Assembly (NCBI GenBank): GCA_965153355.1
Contig: OZ231127.1
Location: 38,192,001 to 38,256,000 of the forward strand
Reading direction: 5' to 3'
Origin: Flaccisagitta enflata
Taxonomy: Eukaryota; Chaetognatha; Sagittoidea; Aphragmophora
DNA length: 64,000 bases
The translations under genes and the position numbers were made by a program. This document shows positions 1 through 10,310 of this stretch, in pieces. The notes under the pieces are model-generated. The model searched no databases. It was not told the origin of the DNA and saw only the letters and a program-made list of their open reading frames with translations. Position 1 is the first letter of the stretch, and every line of letters starts with the position of its first letter.

Positions 1-2255
1 AAAATGAGCAGGATAAAGATGAATGTGAGGCTGAAGGAGTGGAAGATCACCCAGACTTTGTACAATCAGATCCTGATATTTTGGAAACTAATATAGAAAA
101 TGAAACAGGTCTTTTTAAAACTGTTAAACTAAATTCAGATGAACATCTTATGGAACTTACTAAAAAGCTAGACTCTGATCAAAGGATGGTATTGGATGTG
201 ACCCTTAACTATGCCCGACAAATACAATTATCTAGGAAATCAGCCATGAATATCACCCCACCTCTTATCATCATTCAAGGTGGGGCAGGGGCGGGCAAAA
301 GTTTATTGATAAGTGCAATAGGGCAATGGTTTGAGAAAAATCTTAGACAATCAGGTGATGATCCCCAAAAGCCTTATGTTCTTATAACAGCATTTACTGG
401 ATGTGCAGCTGCTAATGTTGATGGCATGACCCTTCACAGTGCTTTTAATTTCAATTTTGGAAATGAATTTTTATCACTGGGTGACAAAAAGAGGGATGAA
501 AAAAGAGAATATTTGAAAAATCTTAAAATGGTCATTGTAGATGAGAAAAGTATGCTTAAAGCAGATATGTTTTATCAATTGGACCTGCGTCTTAGGGAAC
601 TGAAGCAAAATGCAGATGCGGTTTTTGGGGGATGTTCAGTGTTGCTATTTGGAGATATCCTGCAGTTGAAGCCTGTTATGGGGCGGTACATCTTTCAAGA
701 GCCCCTATGCGCTGATTACCATCTCCCATACATGATTGATCCTCTTTGGCAAAAGTTTGAAGTTTATCTCTTGACGCATAATCACCGACAAGGGGAGGAC
801 CGTGAGTATGCCAATATTTTAAACAGATTAAGGACAGGTCAACACACAGACGAAGACTGTAAAATACTTACATCAAGAGTAAAGGCTCAAGACGATGAAG
901 CCCTGCCCAAGAATGCCCTTTACATAATCTGTACTAATGTGGGAGTGAATAAAATCAATAACCAACTTCTTGAAAAAACAGAGGGACAACTGCACAGGTT
1001 TGAAGCTTATGTGACAAGGTCAGGGAAACTAGCTAAAAGTCCAAGAATGGGTAAGGATGGTTCAATCTACAACACGCCACTACAAAGCATTCTTGAGCTT
1101 AAAATTGGGGCCCAAGTGATGCTTACATACAATGTTGATGTACAAGACTCGCTGGCAAATGGTGCTTTAGGCGAAGTTATGGGATTTCAAATTTCGAATA
1201 GCAAGGTGAAATCGGTGCTTGTGATGTTTAGAAATTCAAAAGTCGGAGAGGAAAAGAGGAAAAAGAACTCCACTTACCTCCAAACTAAGTTCCCAAATGT
1301 TCCAGTAACTCCAATTTCTCGAATAGAATTTTCCTTCAATCTATCAAAGAACCCATCTTCCCAAAACGATTTTATGAAGGCAACTCAATTTCCTTTAAAA
1401 CTTGCATTTGCGTGCACAGCACACAAAATGCAAGGTAGCACAGTTATGAAACCAGACCCATTGATTATAGACTTAAAGTCGGTGAGAGAGGCAGCGCAAG
1501 CATATGTCATGATGAGTCGAATTCAGGCAATAAGCCAACTGTACATTTTGAATGAGTTTCCCCCTGATAAAATATATCCATCAGAGGATGCCATGGAAGA
1601 ATTAAAGAGGCTGATGAATGTCAGTAAGAACAAAAGAGAGACAGAATACCTTGATAACACCATAATAACATCACTGAATGTCCGTTCCTTGATTAACAAC
1701 CATGAGCATGTCATAATTGACCCAAGAATGAAATCAGATGTGATAGCCCTTCAGGAGACATGGTGCAGTGAAAGTTACAACAATGAGAGGCTTTCATTAC
1801 CCGGTTATCAGATGCATCTAGTAAGTCAGGGTCGGGGTAAAGGAGTTGCAACATATTTCAAGTCTGGGTTTAAGATAACAGGTTCAATAAGCAAAGAGCT
1901 TTACCAGATTTCAAAGGTTTCATGCAAAGATTATGATATCATCAACTTGTACCGTTCTCAAGGCTCAAATAAAGAAGAGTTTTTAAGAGATCTTGGATCT
2001 TTAGCTAGAGGAGCCAGACCTTGCTTCATAGTTGGCGACATCAACATTGACTTCCTAAAGGAGAATAACCACCCAATTGTACGAAAGATAACTGATTGTG
2101 GCTTCACGCAGTTGGTGGGATCATCAACGCACAAAGAAGGTGGACTCCTTGACCATGTGTATGTGAGGAAACCGCCGTACAAGCTTGAAATTTGTTTAAA
2201 TACTCCGTATTATTCTGATCATTCCTCTGTATCCATTGTGAAAATGTTTATCTGA
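1..2255 (+). CDS. Helentron transposase, C-terminal part: PIF1-like helicase fused to an APE-type endonuclease
   Basis: The frame is open to the window edge (first full codon at 3), so the protein is N-terminally incomplete; an internal GTG at 39 is not a likely start. Counting residues from position 39, helicase superfamily 1B motifs appear in order: Walker A GGAGAGKS (81-88), VIVDEKSM (165-172), LLFGDILQLKPV (202-213), HNHRQ (247-251), ACTAHKMQGST (458-468) and AYVMMSRIQ (488-496). After a linker an exonuclease-endonuclease-phosphatase domain follows: SLNVRSL (545-551), LQETW (571-575) with the catalytic Glu, VGDINID (665-671), LLDHVYV (703-709) and a terminal SDHSS (726-730). This order, helicase then endonuclease, defines Helentrons within Helitrons by established knowledge. 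The frame has no stop or frameshift, so it may be recent. The Rep HUH nuclease, if present, lies left of the window. Confidence 0.85.
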   Translation, partial: NEQDKDECEAEGVEDHPDFVQSDPDILETNIENETGLFKTVKLNSDEHLMELTKKLDSDQRMVLDVTLNYARQIQLSRKSAMNITPPLIIIQGGAGAGKSLLISAIGQWFEKNLRQSGDDPQKPYVLITAFTGCAAANVDGMTLHSAFNFNFGNEFLSLGDKKRDEKREYLKNLKMVIVDEKSMLKADMFYQLDLRLRELKQNADAVFGGCSVLLFGDILQLKPVMGRYIFQEPLCADYHLPYMIDPLWQKFEVYLLTHNHRQGEDREYANILNRLRTGQHTDEDCKILTSRVKAQDDEALPKNALYIICTNVGVNKINNQLLEKTEGQLHRFEAYVTRSGKLAKSPRMGKDGSIYNTPLQSILELKIGAQVMLTYNVDVQDSLANGALGEVMGFQISNSKVKSVLVMFRNSKVGEEKRKKNSTYLQTKFPNVPVTPISRIEFSFNLSKNPSSQNDFMKATQFPLKLAFACTAHKMQGSTVMKPDPLIIDLKSVREAAQAYVMMSRIQAISQLYILNEFPPDKIYPSEDAMEELKRLMNVSKNKRETEYLDNTIITSLNVRSLINNHEHVIIDPRMKSDVIALQETWCSESYNNERLSLPGYQMHLVSQGRGKGVATYFKSGFKITGSISKELYQISKVSCKDYDIINLYRSQGSNKEEFLRDLGSLARGARPCFIVGDINIDFLKENNHPIVRKITDCGFTQLVGSSTHKEGGLLDHVYVRKPPYKLEICLNTPYYSDHSSVSIVKMFI

Positions 2256-3015
2256 TATTGTGATTCTTGTAAATCATTGTAAATATGTAAATCTGATATT
2301 TTGATTCTTTAATAAAATTCAGTAGGAATAGTTTGATTCAAGAGGGTGGAAGGAATATAATGCTTGCTTGACATTCATATGAAACTGTATGATGAAAATC
2401 TACTTCAGACAAATTCTATCTTTTGCACAAGTATGACCCATAAAATTGAAGAAAGAGTTGAAGCATGCTACTGGAATACCAAAGCGAAGGCTTAGGGTTT
2501 TGGTGCTGCAGATTCAACATAAAACGTTGCAGCAGGGACCTGTAGACGGAGGTCTTGGGTTCCGCTCAATGTGTATTAAAATGATGTTAGCCACTGGAAG
2601 ACCCAGGCGGAGGTCAGGGCTTCTAGAGCTTTCAAACATTCCCTTTTCCCTATACTCTCAAAAAGATGAATTTGATCAGATAGTAGATTTTTTTATCAAC
2701 TTCATATCAATTGTCACACAAGGATTATATCTCTGAGCGAGGTATGAATCAAACTATTTCTCTGACTTTTGGACAACTGTCTTTTTATTTTATTTTGCAT
2801 CGATCAATTAGTTAACTTATGTAAAAGCATCAAATGCAGATTTCCCACCACCAGAGGCAATTACAGATTGAATGTTCAAAGAAAGTGCATTAAAAGTTGG
2901 ACCACTTAAAATTTTACTACAATCTAATCTTCTTTTTATTCAATTATAAATTCATTAGATATATCAGTCATTCATTCATTCATAAACATTCATTGAAAAA
3001 AAAACATTCATTCAA
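2256..3015. other. Helentron 3' trailer, AT-rich
   Basis: No convincing gene. An AATAAA lies near 2311 shortly after the stop codon and could serve as a polyadenylation signal. A 96-codon frame at 2446-2736 contains GGLGFRSM, faintly like the end of non-LTR reverse transcriptases, but nothing else supports it. Confidence 0.4.
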
Positions 3016-3053
3016 AGAGGACGCATCGTTGGCCCACTTGGCCTTGTTCATTT
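3016..3053 (+). repeat. Family B 3' terminus (possible Helentron 3' end)
   Basis: GGACGCATCGTTGGCC followed by CACTTGGCCTTGTT. The stem GGCC/GGCC is followed directly by TTGTT. No matching 5' head is seen within 1 kb upstream, unlike the other copies, which fits a long autonomous element. Confidence 0.55.
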
Positions 3054-3070
3054 TTCAGTCTCCTTTTAGT

Positions 3071-3135
3071 CGCGGACACGCGACTCTACACCTTAGAAGT
3101 GTCGGTCGGTACTATCTTCGAAAAAAGTATACCTA
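3071..3135 (+). repeat. Family A head fragment
   Basis: TTTTAGTCGCGGACACGCGACTC gives the hairpin AGTCGCG/CGCGACT after a T-run, then CTCTACACC and a short GTCGGTCGG run. No tail is seen; it lies only 18 bp after the preceding CTTGTT end. Confidence 0.5.
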
Positions 3136-3389
3136 CGACTTCTAACAATGAAATCTAGAATGCTAAATAGATCTTTAAAAAAACAAAAAAATTGAACTTC
3201 ATCAAAAAATCTTCAAAATGAGCGTGATCTGCTATCTGTATCTTTACTATCTTTAACAGTTTAGAAACTGCGAGCAAAAATGTAAAAGACTTTCTTTTTG
3301 AAAATTCAGAAAATAATGATAATAGCAAATACAAAAACTTTGAAACATGTCTTTATTAAGATATTTTGGCTTCCAGAGCAGCAGCATTT
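3136..3389. other. AT-rich stretch, nothing recognised
   Basis: A-rich sequence between two interspersed elements; no open frame, repeat or RNA fold stood out. Confidence 0.5.
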
Positions 3390-3582
3390 TTAGTCGCCTG
3401 CACGCGACTCTACAACCCACTTTGTCCGTTGGTCGGTCGGTCGGTTGGTCCGTCACACTTTACTTTTTTTTGTGATTTTACTTCTTTGACCTCACTGCCC
3501 CTGCCCAAATGGTCTGGTGACCTCAAATATAGCCCCTGCCCACCCGCATGCGACTTCGGTAGCCGTGTATCCGGCCTTGTTT
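3390..3582 (+). repeat. Family A HINE-like element, complete
   Basis: Head hairpin AGTCGCCTGCACGCGACT, core with GTTGGTCGGTCGG and TCACACTTTACTTTTTT, then CCCCTGCCCACCCGC, distal arm GCATGCGACT, terminal stem GCCG/CGGC and CTTGTTTT. About 190 bp. Confidence 0.65.
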
Positions 3583-3834
3583 TAAAAAAAGACACTTATC
3601 TGTATCAAAAAATCTAAAAGATGAAAAAGAAATAGCAGATTAAACTATTAAAGTATTCCCAAATTGTTAATTTGCTCACAAATGATAAGACAAGATCATC
3701 CATATTTATGTAGATTGGCTTTTAAAAATGCTTCAAAAAACTTTGACAGGATTGTTCAGTTGCAAAACATATCACTTACTAACACTTTCAGTATGATGAA
3801 AAAATAGGTATTAAGTCAATAAATCAAATTATGT

Positions 3835-3972
3835 TGCAGGCACAGATACACTTTTTTCCAAGGTGGTAAGTCCGTCCGTCTATCAAAATTCTGAATTGCG
3901 AGTAATTTTAGCAATACTGCCCCTGTCCAACCATCCGCGACTGTCTTGTCGTGTATCCAGCCTTGTTTTTTT
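3835..3972 (+). repeat. Diverged family A copy, 5' truncated
   Basis: Keeps the short GTCCGTCCGTC run, TACTGCCCCTGTCCAACC, the distal arm CCGCGACT and the tail GTGTATCCAGCCTTGTTTT. Confidence 0.5.
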
Positions 3973-4066
3973 TTCCCTGAGTTTGAGACTACATGCATTC
4001 GACTGTTCTGTCAGTTCGTCCATTCACTTTTCTGTCCGACGGTCTAACTGACTGTCTCTCAAACTT

Positions 4067-4070
<4 letters not shown>

Positions 4071-4149
<79 letters not shown>
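4071..4149. repeat. (CT)n microsatellite
   Basis: About 39 uninterrupted CT units. Confidence 0.95.
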
Positions 4150-4152
<3 letters not shown>

Positions 4153-4540
4153 ATTTTGTATTTTCTCACGTTCTCAGCCGGGTAACCCTTGAACCAGTTG
4201 GGACTTCATCCGCAGCCAAGCAAGCTAGACTCGGATTCAACTCCCGCCGCTTCCAATGGCTTTCAATGGCTTTTTGGCACTTTCCAAGAGTTTTGAAGGG
4301 AAGAGAGATGACAAGAGAAGGAAGCGATTGGTTTGGAAACACAAGCACGTATTTTAAGGGGACATGATATGCCTCGTATGCATGATATTCCGTCATTGTC
4401 ATAGTTGTTTTTTTTAAGAATCAAAGCCAGAGACACGATTACCCGGCCCTGCTCGCATGTGAATGAGACAGGTGATGCAAGTGATGCAAGTGATGCAAAA
4501 ACCTCTCCAACCTTGATAACGAAGCAATGATGCAAGATAG
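4150..4540. other. No gene recognised between two microsatellites
   Basis: Mixed-composition sequence; a tenmer GTGATGCAA repeat occurs about three times near 4471-4500. Open frames here overlap on both strands without splice support. Confidence 0.4.
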
Positions 4541-4541
4541 C

Positions 4542-4622
<81 letters not shown>

Positions 4623-4632
4623 AACAACAATA
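4541..4632. repeat. (AAC)n microsatellite with AACG variants
   Basis: CAACAACAA array; four ACG-containing units near 4596-4620. Confidence 0.95.
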
Positions 4633-4884
4633 CCAACAACCGTCTAGCGCCTTTGTATTAAGCCGAAAATCACATTTTGTGTCAATTAAATTCCGTCACG
4701 AAATGAAAGGCAGGCGTTGAATCGTGCGCACAGCCCCCCAGAGCATGACACTAGTTGATCAGCACCAACTTCAGTGATTTCAGGGCCCTGATGGTGCATA
4801 AAACACATATCTGAGAAAAATGAAATCTTTTTAGGGGCGCTTTTTAAGATATTTAAAAAAATAGTACTGTTTTACTACATTTTT

Positions 4885-5205
4885 TAGTCACGTGCCCGCT
4901 CTATTTATCAGTCAGTCTGTCATGCTTTGCTTTTGTTAGCTTCTTTTGTCGTTTTATGTTATTTTTAGTCATTCAAAGTCATTTTAAGTTATTTCAAGAC
5001 AATTTGCATTGAGTCTTTTGGTCTTTTAGTCTTTTGGTCTTTTAGTCTTTTAGTCTTTTAGTCTTTTAGTCTTTTAGTCTTTTAGTCTTTTAGTCTTTTA
5101 GTCTTTCAGTCTTTTAGTCTTTTAGTCTTTTAGTCTTTTAGTCTTTTGGTCTTATGGTCTTATGGTCTTAACAACTGCACGCGACTGTAAGGTGTTGGCC
5201 TTGTT
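4885..5205 (+). repeat. Family C HINE-like element with an octamer array
   Basis: Head TTTTTAGTCACGTGCCCGC, core TCATTCAAAGTCATT, then about 19 copies of an 8-bp unit TCTTTTAG (5012-5170), distal arm GCACGCGACT and tail AAGGTGTTGGCCTTGTT. The array lies where sister copies (27832, 43687) have only a few AGTCATTC units. Confidence 0.65.
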
Positions 5206-5918
5206 ACCACAACTCTTCGTGATTAGTTTGTTTGAGAAATTTGAGTGCAGATTCGAGCTCAAATAATAGCAAGGGTCTATATTCTTGAGTCACTTTTGAT
5301 TCCCCCCCCCTGCATTTTTTTATCCATGATTTTCTTCCCCATATAGCAATAAAACTATGTAGTTAAGTTTTAGATAGTGTTAAATTGTGTTTTACTAATT
5401 GAGTTTTATGATTTGGTACTGTAAAAAGTTACATTTTCCCCAAATTTCCTTTTTTTCTCTTTTTTCCCCCTTTGATTTCCTTCCCCATCTCCAGACCCTT
5501 TGATTATAGAATATACAGGCCTGAATAATGGTTTCCGGTTTGTTTGAAATGTCACACTATATTTTTGCAAAAGAACTAAAAAGGTTTTTTTGGTCATATT
5601 ACTATATAAAACAATGTTAAATTGGCAAAATTAACTTTTTTTTTCTTTTGCAAAAGTATATAGTGTGACATATCAAACAAACCGAAAACCACTATCTAAG
5701 ATCAGATCTGCACACAAAACTAGTGAAAAACTCAATCACATAGAGTTATGGTATAACATGTAAGAAAATGATACTATTTTTTGAAATATCTTTAAAAGCC
5801 CCCCAAAACAGATTTCATTTTTCTTACATATGTGTTATGTGCACCATCAGGGTCCTGAAACCATCCAAGTTGGTGCTGATCATTTTAGGTCAACTAGCAT
5901 CAAGCTCTGGCTGACTGT

Positions 5919-5926
5919 GTGCGGAG
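5919..5926. repeat. Target-site duplication GTGCGGAG, left copy
   Basis: Identical octamer at 11515-11522, exactly abutting the two inverted ends CAAGCCCGGGCG and CGCCCGGCCTTG. Confidence 0.75.
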
Positions 5927-6243
5927 CAAGCCCGGGCGATTTTGCATTTTCTTTAACAATACAATACACTATACAATTTTTGAAAATATTGGACCAATAC
6001 AATACCAATACAATACAATACAATATCTTAAAAAATTGTACCCAATATATAACAATACTTTAATCTATTTAGTATAAAAACTTTGTCTTAATCTTGAATA
6101 AACAAATAGTTTAAGTTTTAACAAATTTTCTTATGCTTTAACAAAAAAATGAATATTTCTTTTTAATTAATTCTTATCAATATCTTTTTTTATTGTTTTT
6201 CTTTATATTGTTAATCTTTGCTTCTTTTAGTGAGTCTGACTTT

Positions 6244-6244
<1 letters not shown>

Positions 6245-6342
<98 letters not shown>

Positions 6343-6364
6343 TATATATGTGTGTGTGTGTGTG
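6245..6364. repeat. (TG)n microsatellite
   Basis: About 50 TG units, degenerating to TGTGTATATG at the right end; lies in the left arm of the foldback element, opposite a (TC)n tract in the right arm. Confidence 0.95.
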
Positions 6365-6639
6365 AGAGTGTGTCTTTCTCTCTCTCTTTCTCCACGGTAC
6401 CTGGATGGTAACGCCAGGCCCAAGGTGAATGACTAACCCCGGGATGGTGTCCAGGCTGCTCTCATGGTTGGTACCGACTTATTTCCGCCAAAAAACAAAT
6501 AATCGTTGGAGCGCTTTTGGAGAAAAGTTGAGTTTTTCACCTCAAAAAAGCATTTTTAGTCTAAAAACAGCAAAAATAAAAATAAAAATCATTTTATCCA
6601 CTCTTTTGTACTCAAGTGGTACACTGGCTGAAAGATTGT

Positions 6640-7483
6640 AGCCACATAGTGTGGGGGGGTAACGTGCAGATGGATAATGGGGGTTTAGGACCCCCAGGGG
6701 CCCTCGAAGGGGCCCCCAGGGACTCAAAAATGCTTCTTTTTTTGCTCTGTCGTACTCTAGTGGTACACAAACCTATCTGTCATTTCCATCTAGAGTGGTT
6801 GGAGATGTGAAGATGGATAACGGGGGTTTGAGACCTTTAGGGGCCCTCAAGGGGGCCCCCAAGGCTCAACAGGTCGCCCAAGGGCAATATGTGGTCAGCG
6901 ATACCCGTTGCCCTGCTTTGAGTGATTGTTAATTGGAGTGAGGGGAAGCAGGGCAGCGGCCACGAAGGGGACGCAGTCCTGTAGAACACAGGGGGACTTT
7001 CGTTCTTCCTGCCTGAAGAAGTGGATGAGATGCTATGAGGCCTTCAAGAGCCTAGATTGAGGTCTGAGAAGGCTGATGTAAGGCCTGATATTGCTAATCT
7101 GAAGCTTAAGAGGGCTGACTTGAGCCTTGAGAGAGCTGGATTAAGGCTTGGAAGATCAGAGGACTGATTTGAAGCCTGAGAGCAATAAACTGAGGCTAAG
7201 ATAGCTGATTTGAGGCCTGAGAGGCCTGAGAGACCAGGTTTGAAGCCTGAGAATTTGGATTTGAGGCTTGAGAAGCCTAATTTGAGGCCAGAGAAGCCAG
7301 GTTTGAGGCCTAAGAGGTTGGTTTTGAGGCCTGAGAGGCCAGATTTGAGGCTTGAGAGGCTGGATTTGAGGCCTGAGAGGCTGCATTTGAGGCCTGAGAG
7401 GCTGGATTTGAGGCCTGAGAGGCCAGATTTGAGGTCTCAGAGGCCAGATTTGAGGCCTGAGGGGCCTGAAGGGGGGGGGACGA

Positions 7484-7514
<31 letters not shown>

Positions 7515-8165
7515 AACGAAAGTCCCCCTGTGTTCTACAGGACTTCGTCCCCTTTGGGGCCGCTGCCCAAAAAGGCCAACATGGCTCAGAAATGCTTCTT
7601 GTTCTGCCCTGTTGTACCCTGTCATTTCCATCTAGAGTGGTGGGAGATGTGCAGATGGATAACGGGGGTAAAGGACCCCTAGGGGCCCTCTAGGGCCCTG
7701 TAAGGGGGCCCCCAGGGACTCAAAATGGCCAAAATAGCTCAAAAATGCTTCTTGTTCTGCCATGATGTACTCCAGTGGTATAATGACCTATTAGTCATTC
7801 CCATCTAGAGTGGAAGGAGATATCCAGATGGATGACGGGGGTTAAAGACCCTTAAGGGCCCTTTAAGGGGCCCTAAGGGTCTAAGGGCCTCAAACTGGCT
7901 CAAAAATGCTTCAGGTTTTGTCAAGATGAACTCTAGTGGTACACCGACCTACCAGTCATTCCCATCTAGAGTGGTGGGAGATGTGCAGATGGATAGCAGG
8001 GGTTTAGGAACCCTGAGGGCCCTCTAAGAGTCCAAAGGGACTCTTAAAGGCCAACATGGCTCAGAAAATGTTTCTTATTCTGCCCTGTCCTACCCCAGCG
8101 GATCACCGACCCATCACTCCCATATAGATTGGTGGGAGATGTGCAGATGGAAAATTGGGGTTTGA
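6640..8165. repeat. Left array of about 160-bp GGGGCCCTC units
   Basis: Units contain ACTCTAGTGGTACACC, CCATCTAGAGTGG, GATGTGCAGATGGATAACGG, a GGACCCCTAGGGGCCCTC palindrome and AAAATGGCTCAAAAATGC. Interrupted by the family E element at 6885-7575. The same unit runs inverted at 9000-10950. Confidence 0.75.
6862..7575 (-). repeat. Family E element with 21-bp array
   Basis: Read on the minus strand it starts CCTTTTTGGGCAGCGGCC, has the hairpin CCTGTAGAACACAGG, a GTCCGTCCGTTCG run, an array of roughly 20 units of TTTGAGGCCTGAGAGGC (7020-7470), a second copy of the hairpin block, and ends GGTATCGCTGACC, GCCCTTGGGCGACCTGTT. Frames through the array (RPERPGLKPE) are not genes. Confidence 0.65.
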
Positions 8166-8209
8166 GACCCCTAGGGGCCTCCTTAATGACCCCCAGGGAC
8201 TAAAAAAAA

Positions 8210-8581
8210 GAGACTGATATTCAAATTGCTTTAATGTAGAATTTGCACTTGGCCAAAATGACCAAAATGGAAAAACTGCCTACTTTTCTGCTTTGTAGTA
8301 CCCCAGTGGTACGCTTGCTTATCAGCCATTTCTATAAAGTGTGCTGGGAGCTATTGATGTGAATGACGGGGAACCCTCCACATACAGGTGACAACTTGCT
8401 GGTCTGGTGATCACTGATTCAGACTTCAGGAAGCCCCCTCATAATAACAAAGCCAGAATTTTAGGTGGAGCAACGATTTAAGTAATGCAAGAGAACACAC
8501 AACTTTTCAAGCATGTCCAACAGACAGACGACCAGACATAAGTGCAAATTCTACATTAAAGCAATTTAAAAAACAGTCTCC
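8210..8581. mobile_element. Short inverted-repeat element inside the foldback
   Basis: Arms of about 40 bp: GAGACTGATATTCAAATTGC at 8210 and its counterpart at 8540-8581, sharing TTTAATGTAGAATTTGCACTT. No coding capacity. Boundaries approximate. Confidence 0.5.
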
Positions 8582-8719
8582 TTGAGAATTGCTGGGGTGT
8601 TTATAATCTTGAATGTCAATGGGTTTTTACTTAGACCTTTCAAACATACCTGTTGTAGATGATGCAGTGCCAACGGTATGAAATTTCTTAGTTGACAACA
8701 AGAGTTATGGGATCATGGG

Positions 8720-8998
8720 AGCCTTACTAACAAAGCTTGAGAGGGCAGATTTAAGGTCTGAGAGAGCAGATTTCAGGCCTAAGAGGTCTGAGAGGGCGGT
8801 TTTCAGGCCTGAGAGGGCAGATTTCAGGTCTGAGAAGGCCTGGGGAAGACAGATGGAGGGACAGATGGATGGACAAACGAAAGTACCCCTGTGTTCTACA
8901 GGACTTCATCCCCTTTGGAGCCACAGCCCTGCATCCGCTCACTACAATTCACAATCATGCAAAGCAGGGCAACGGGTATTGCTGACCACATATTGTCC
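8720..8998 (+). repeat. Family E element, 5' truncated
   Basis: Short array of GAGGGCAGATTTCAGGC units, then the hairpin block TGTTCTACAGGAC and the tail GCAAAGCAGGGCAACGGG and GCTGACCACATATTG. Confidence 0.6.
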
Positions 8999-9574
8999 CT
9001 GAGGGTTATTGAGGAGGCACCTAGGGGTCTCAAACCCCGGTTATCTATCTGCACATCTCCAACCACTCTAGATGGGAATGACTGATAGGTTGTTGAACCG
9101 CTGGAGTACATCATGGCAGAACAAGAAGCGTTTTTGAGCCATTTTGGTCATTTTGAGTCCCCGGGGTCCCTTAGAGGGCCCCTAGGGGTCCTTAACCCCC
9201 GGTATCCATATGCACATTTCCCACCACTCCAGATGTGAATGACTGATAGGTTGGTAAACCACTGGAGTACATCATGGCAGAACAAGAACCATATTTGAAC
9301 TATTTTGGCCATTTTGAGTCCCTGGGGGCCCCTTAGAGGGCCCCCTAGGGGTCCTTAACCCCCATCAACCATCTGCACATCTCCCACCACTCCAGATTGG
9401 AATGACTGATAGGTCAGTATACCACTGGAGTACATCCTGGCAGAACAAGAAGCATTATTGAGCCATTTTGGCCATTTTGAGTCCCTGGGGGCCCCTTGGA
9501 GGCCCCAAGGGGTCCCAAACCCCCGTTATCCATCTGCACATCTCCCACCACTCTAGATGGAAATGACTGATAGG

Positions 9575-9951
9575 CAGCCCTGAAAATAGAGCGGGCCCGC
9601 GGGCCCGAGGCTTGCAAATTGGCCGCCGGGCCCGCAAATTAGACTAGCTGCGGGCCCGACGGGCCCGCAGCAATTTTACTTGGTATCCTTAAATCATAAT
9701 TTGATCCACCTTACATTCTCCAGAAATACCAAATTTTTCTTTCTCCTGGAGATAAAAAGACTCCTGGAGACCCTTCTCAGCTGCTTAATGTCAGAAGAAA
9801 TTCAGTAATTGTGATGCACATTCATTTTGAATACACAAATGGTTGTTTACAAGAATTAATTATCAAATAGAAAATGAATAAAACGGTTTTATTTGGGATT
9901 CGATGATGTGAAATGTCTTGCTTTACCCAATGGAAAAAGCCATTTCTATTT

Positions 9952-10043
<92 letters not shown>

Positions 10044-10310
10044 TGAGAGGGATGGAAGGACGGGTAAGAGACAAAAGTTACTATTATTCTTTGCATTATC
10101 CTTTCCATTTATTAGGAAATAGTTTGCATAGATAGAGAAATTCACTGCAGTGTTGCATGTTGTAGCAGTGTGTCTACACAGGGTTATGACAACAGAAAGC
10201 TTAGAATAACTATATTTCAGTTGGGCCCGCTGTTTTCCTGTCGGGCCCGCAAAAATTAGAAGGAGCGGGCCCAACGGGCCCGCTGAGAAAAATTACTATT
10301 TTCAGGGCTG
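9575..10310. mobile_element. Non-autonomous hAT element
   Basis: Terminal inverted repeats CAGCCCTGAAAATAG at both ends, flanked by a perfect 8-bp duplication CTGATAGG (9567-9574 and 10311-10318) lying inside one of the 160-bp units. Subterminal regions carry multiple copies of GCGGGCCCG and GGGCCCGC on both sides, which resembles the clustered subterminal transposase sites known for hAT elements. Interior is AT-rich with a (GA)n(CA)n tract and no transposase. The CAG tip, the 8-bp duplication and the palindromic subterminal motifs together make this one of the surest calls in the window. Confidence 0.85.
9957..10041. repeat. Compound (GA)n(CA)n microsatellite
   Basis: GA units pass directly into CA units at 9988; inside the hAT element. 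Confidence 0.95.

Larger units (their letters stand above)
1..3053 (+). mobile_element. Helentron (Helitron2-type rolling-circle transposon), 3' part
   Basis: The left part runs off the window, so the Rep nuclease and 5' end are not visible. What is seen is a helicase-endonuclease reading frame (to 2255), about 0.8 kb of AT-rich trailer, and at 3016-3053 a hairpin-plus-CTTGTT terminus of the kind ending the short interspersed elements of this window. The last 80 bp or so match the 3' part of the non-autonomous element at 61925-62207, including the run of CATTCATTCA repeats and GGACGCATCGTTGGCC. That this terminus belongs to the same transposon as the reading frame is inference: the spacing and orientation fit, but a truncated separate copy cannot be excluded. 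Confidence 0.55.
4718..5926. mobile_element. 1.2-kb inverted-repeat element, nested
   Basis: Left arm (about 4725-4880) and right arm (about 5760-5925) are imperfect reverse complements for about 160 bp; shared blocks include GATCAGCACCAACTT, ATGGTGCA and AAAATGAAATCT. A second, inner inverted pair lies at about 5525-5570 and 5640-5690 around TGTCACACTATAT and TTTTGCAAAAG. A family C element (4885-5205) sits between the outer arms. The 5.6-kb foldback element inserted into or at the right terminus, so this element's exact right end and target duplication are unclear. Confidence 0.6.

Noticed and set aside
2446-2736. Reverse transcriptase fragment (GGLGFRSM)
   Set aside because: A single short motif without neighbouring conserved blocks; position within the Helentron trailer makes chance more likely.
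5012-5170. CRISPR-like array of short direct repeats
   Set aside because: The 8-bp units are contiguous with no unique spacers, and the context is eukaryotic. The 216-bp units at 57.8-59.5 kb are likewise contiguous.
7156-7635. RPERPGLKPE-type 141-codon frame, and the 190-codon GLSGLIWGL frame at 18498-19070
   Set aside because: Periodic peptides produced by 21-bp (7-codon) DNA arrays in transposable elements; the opposite strand is equally open.
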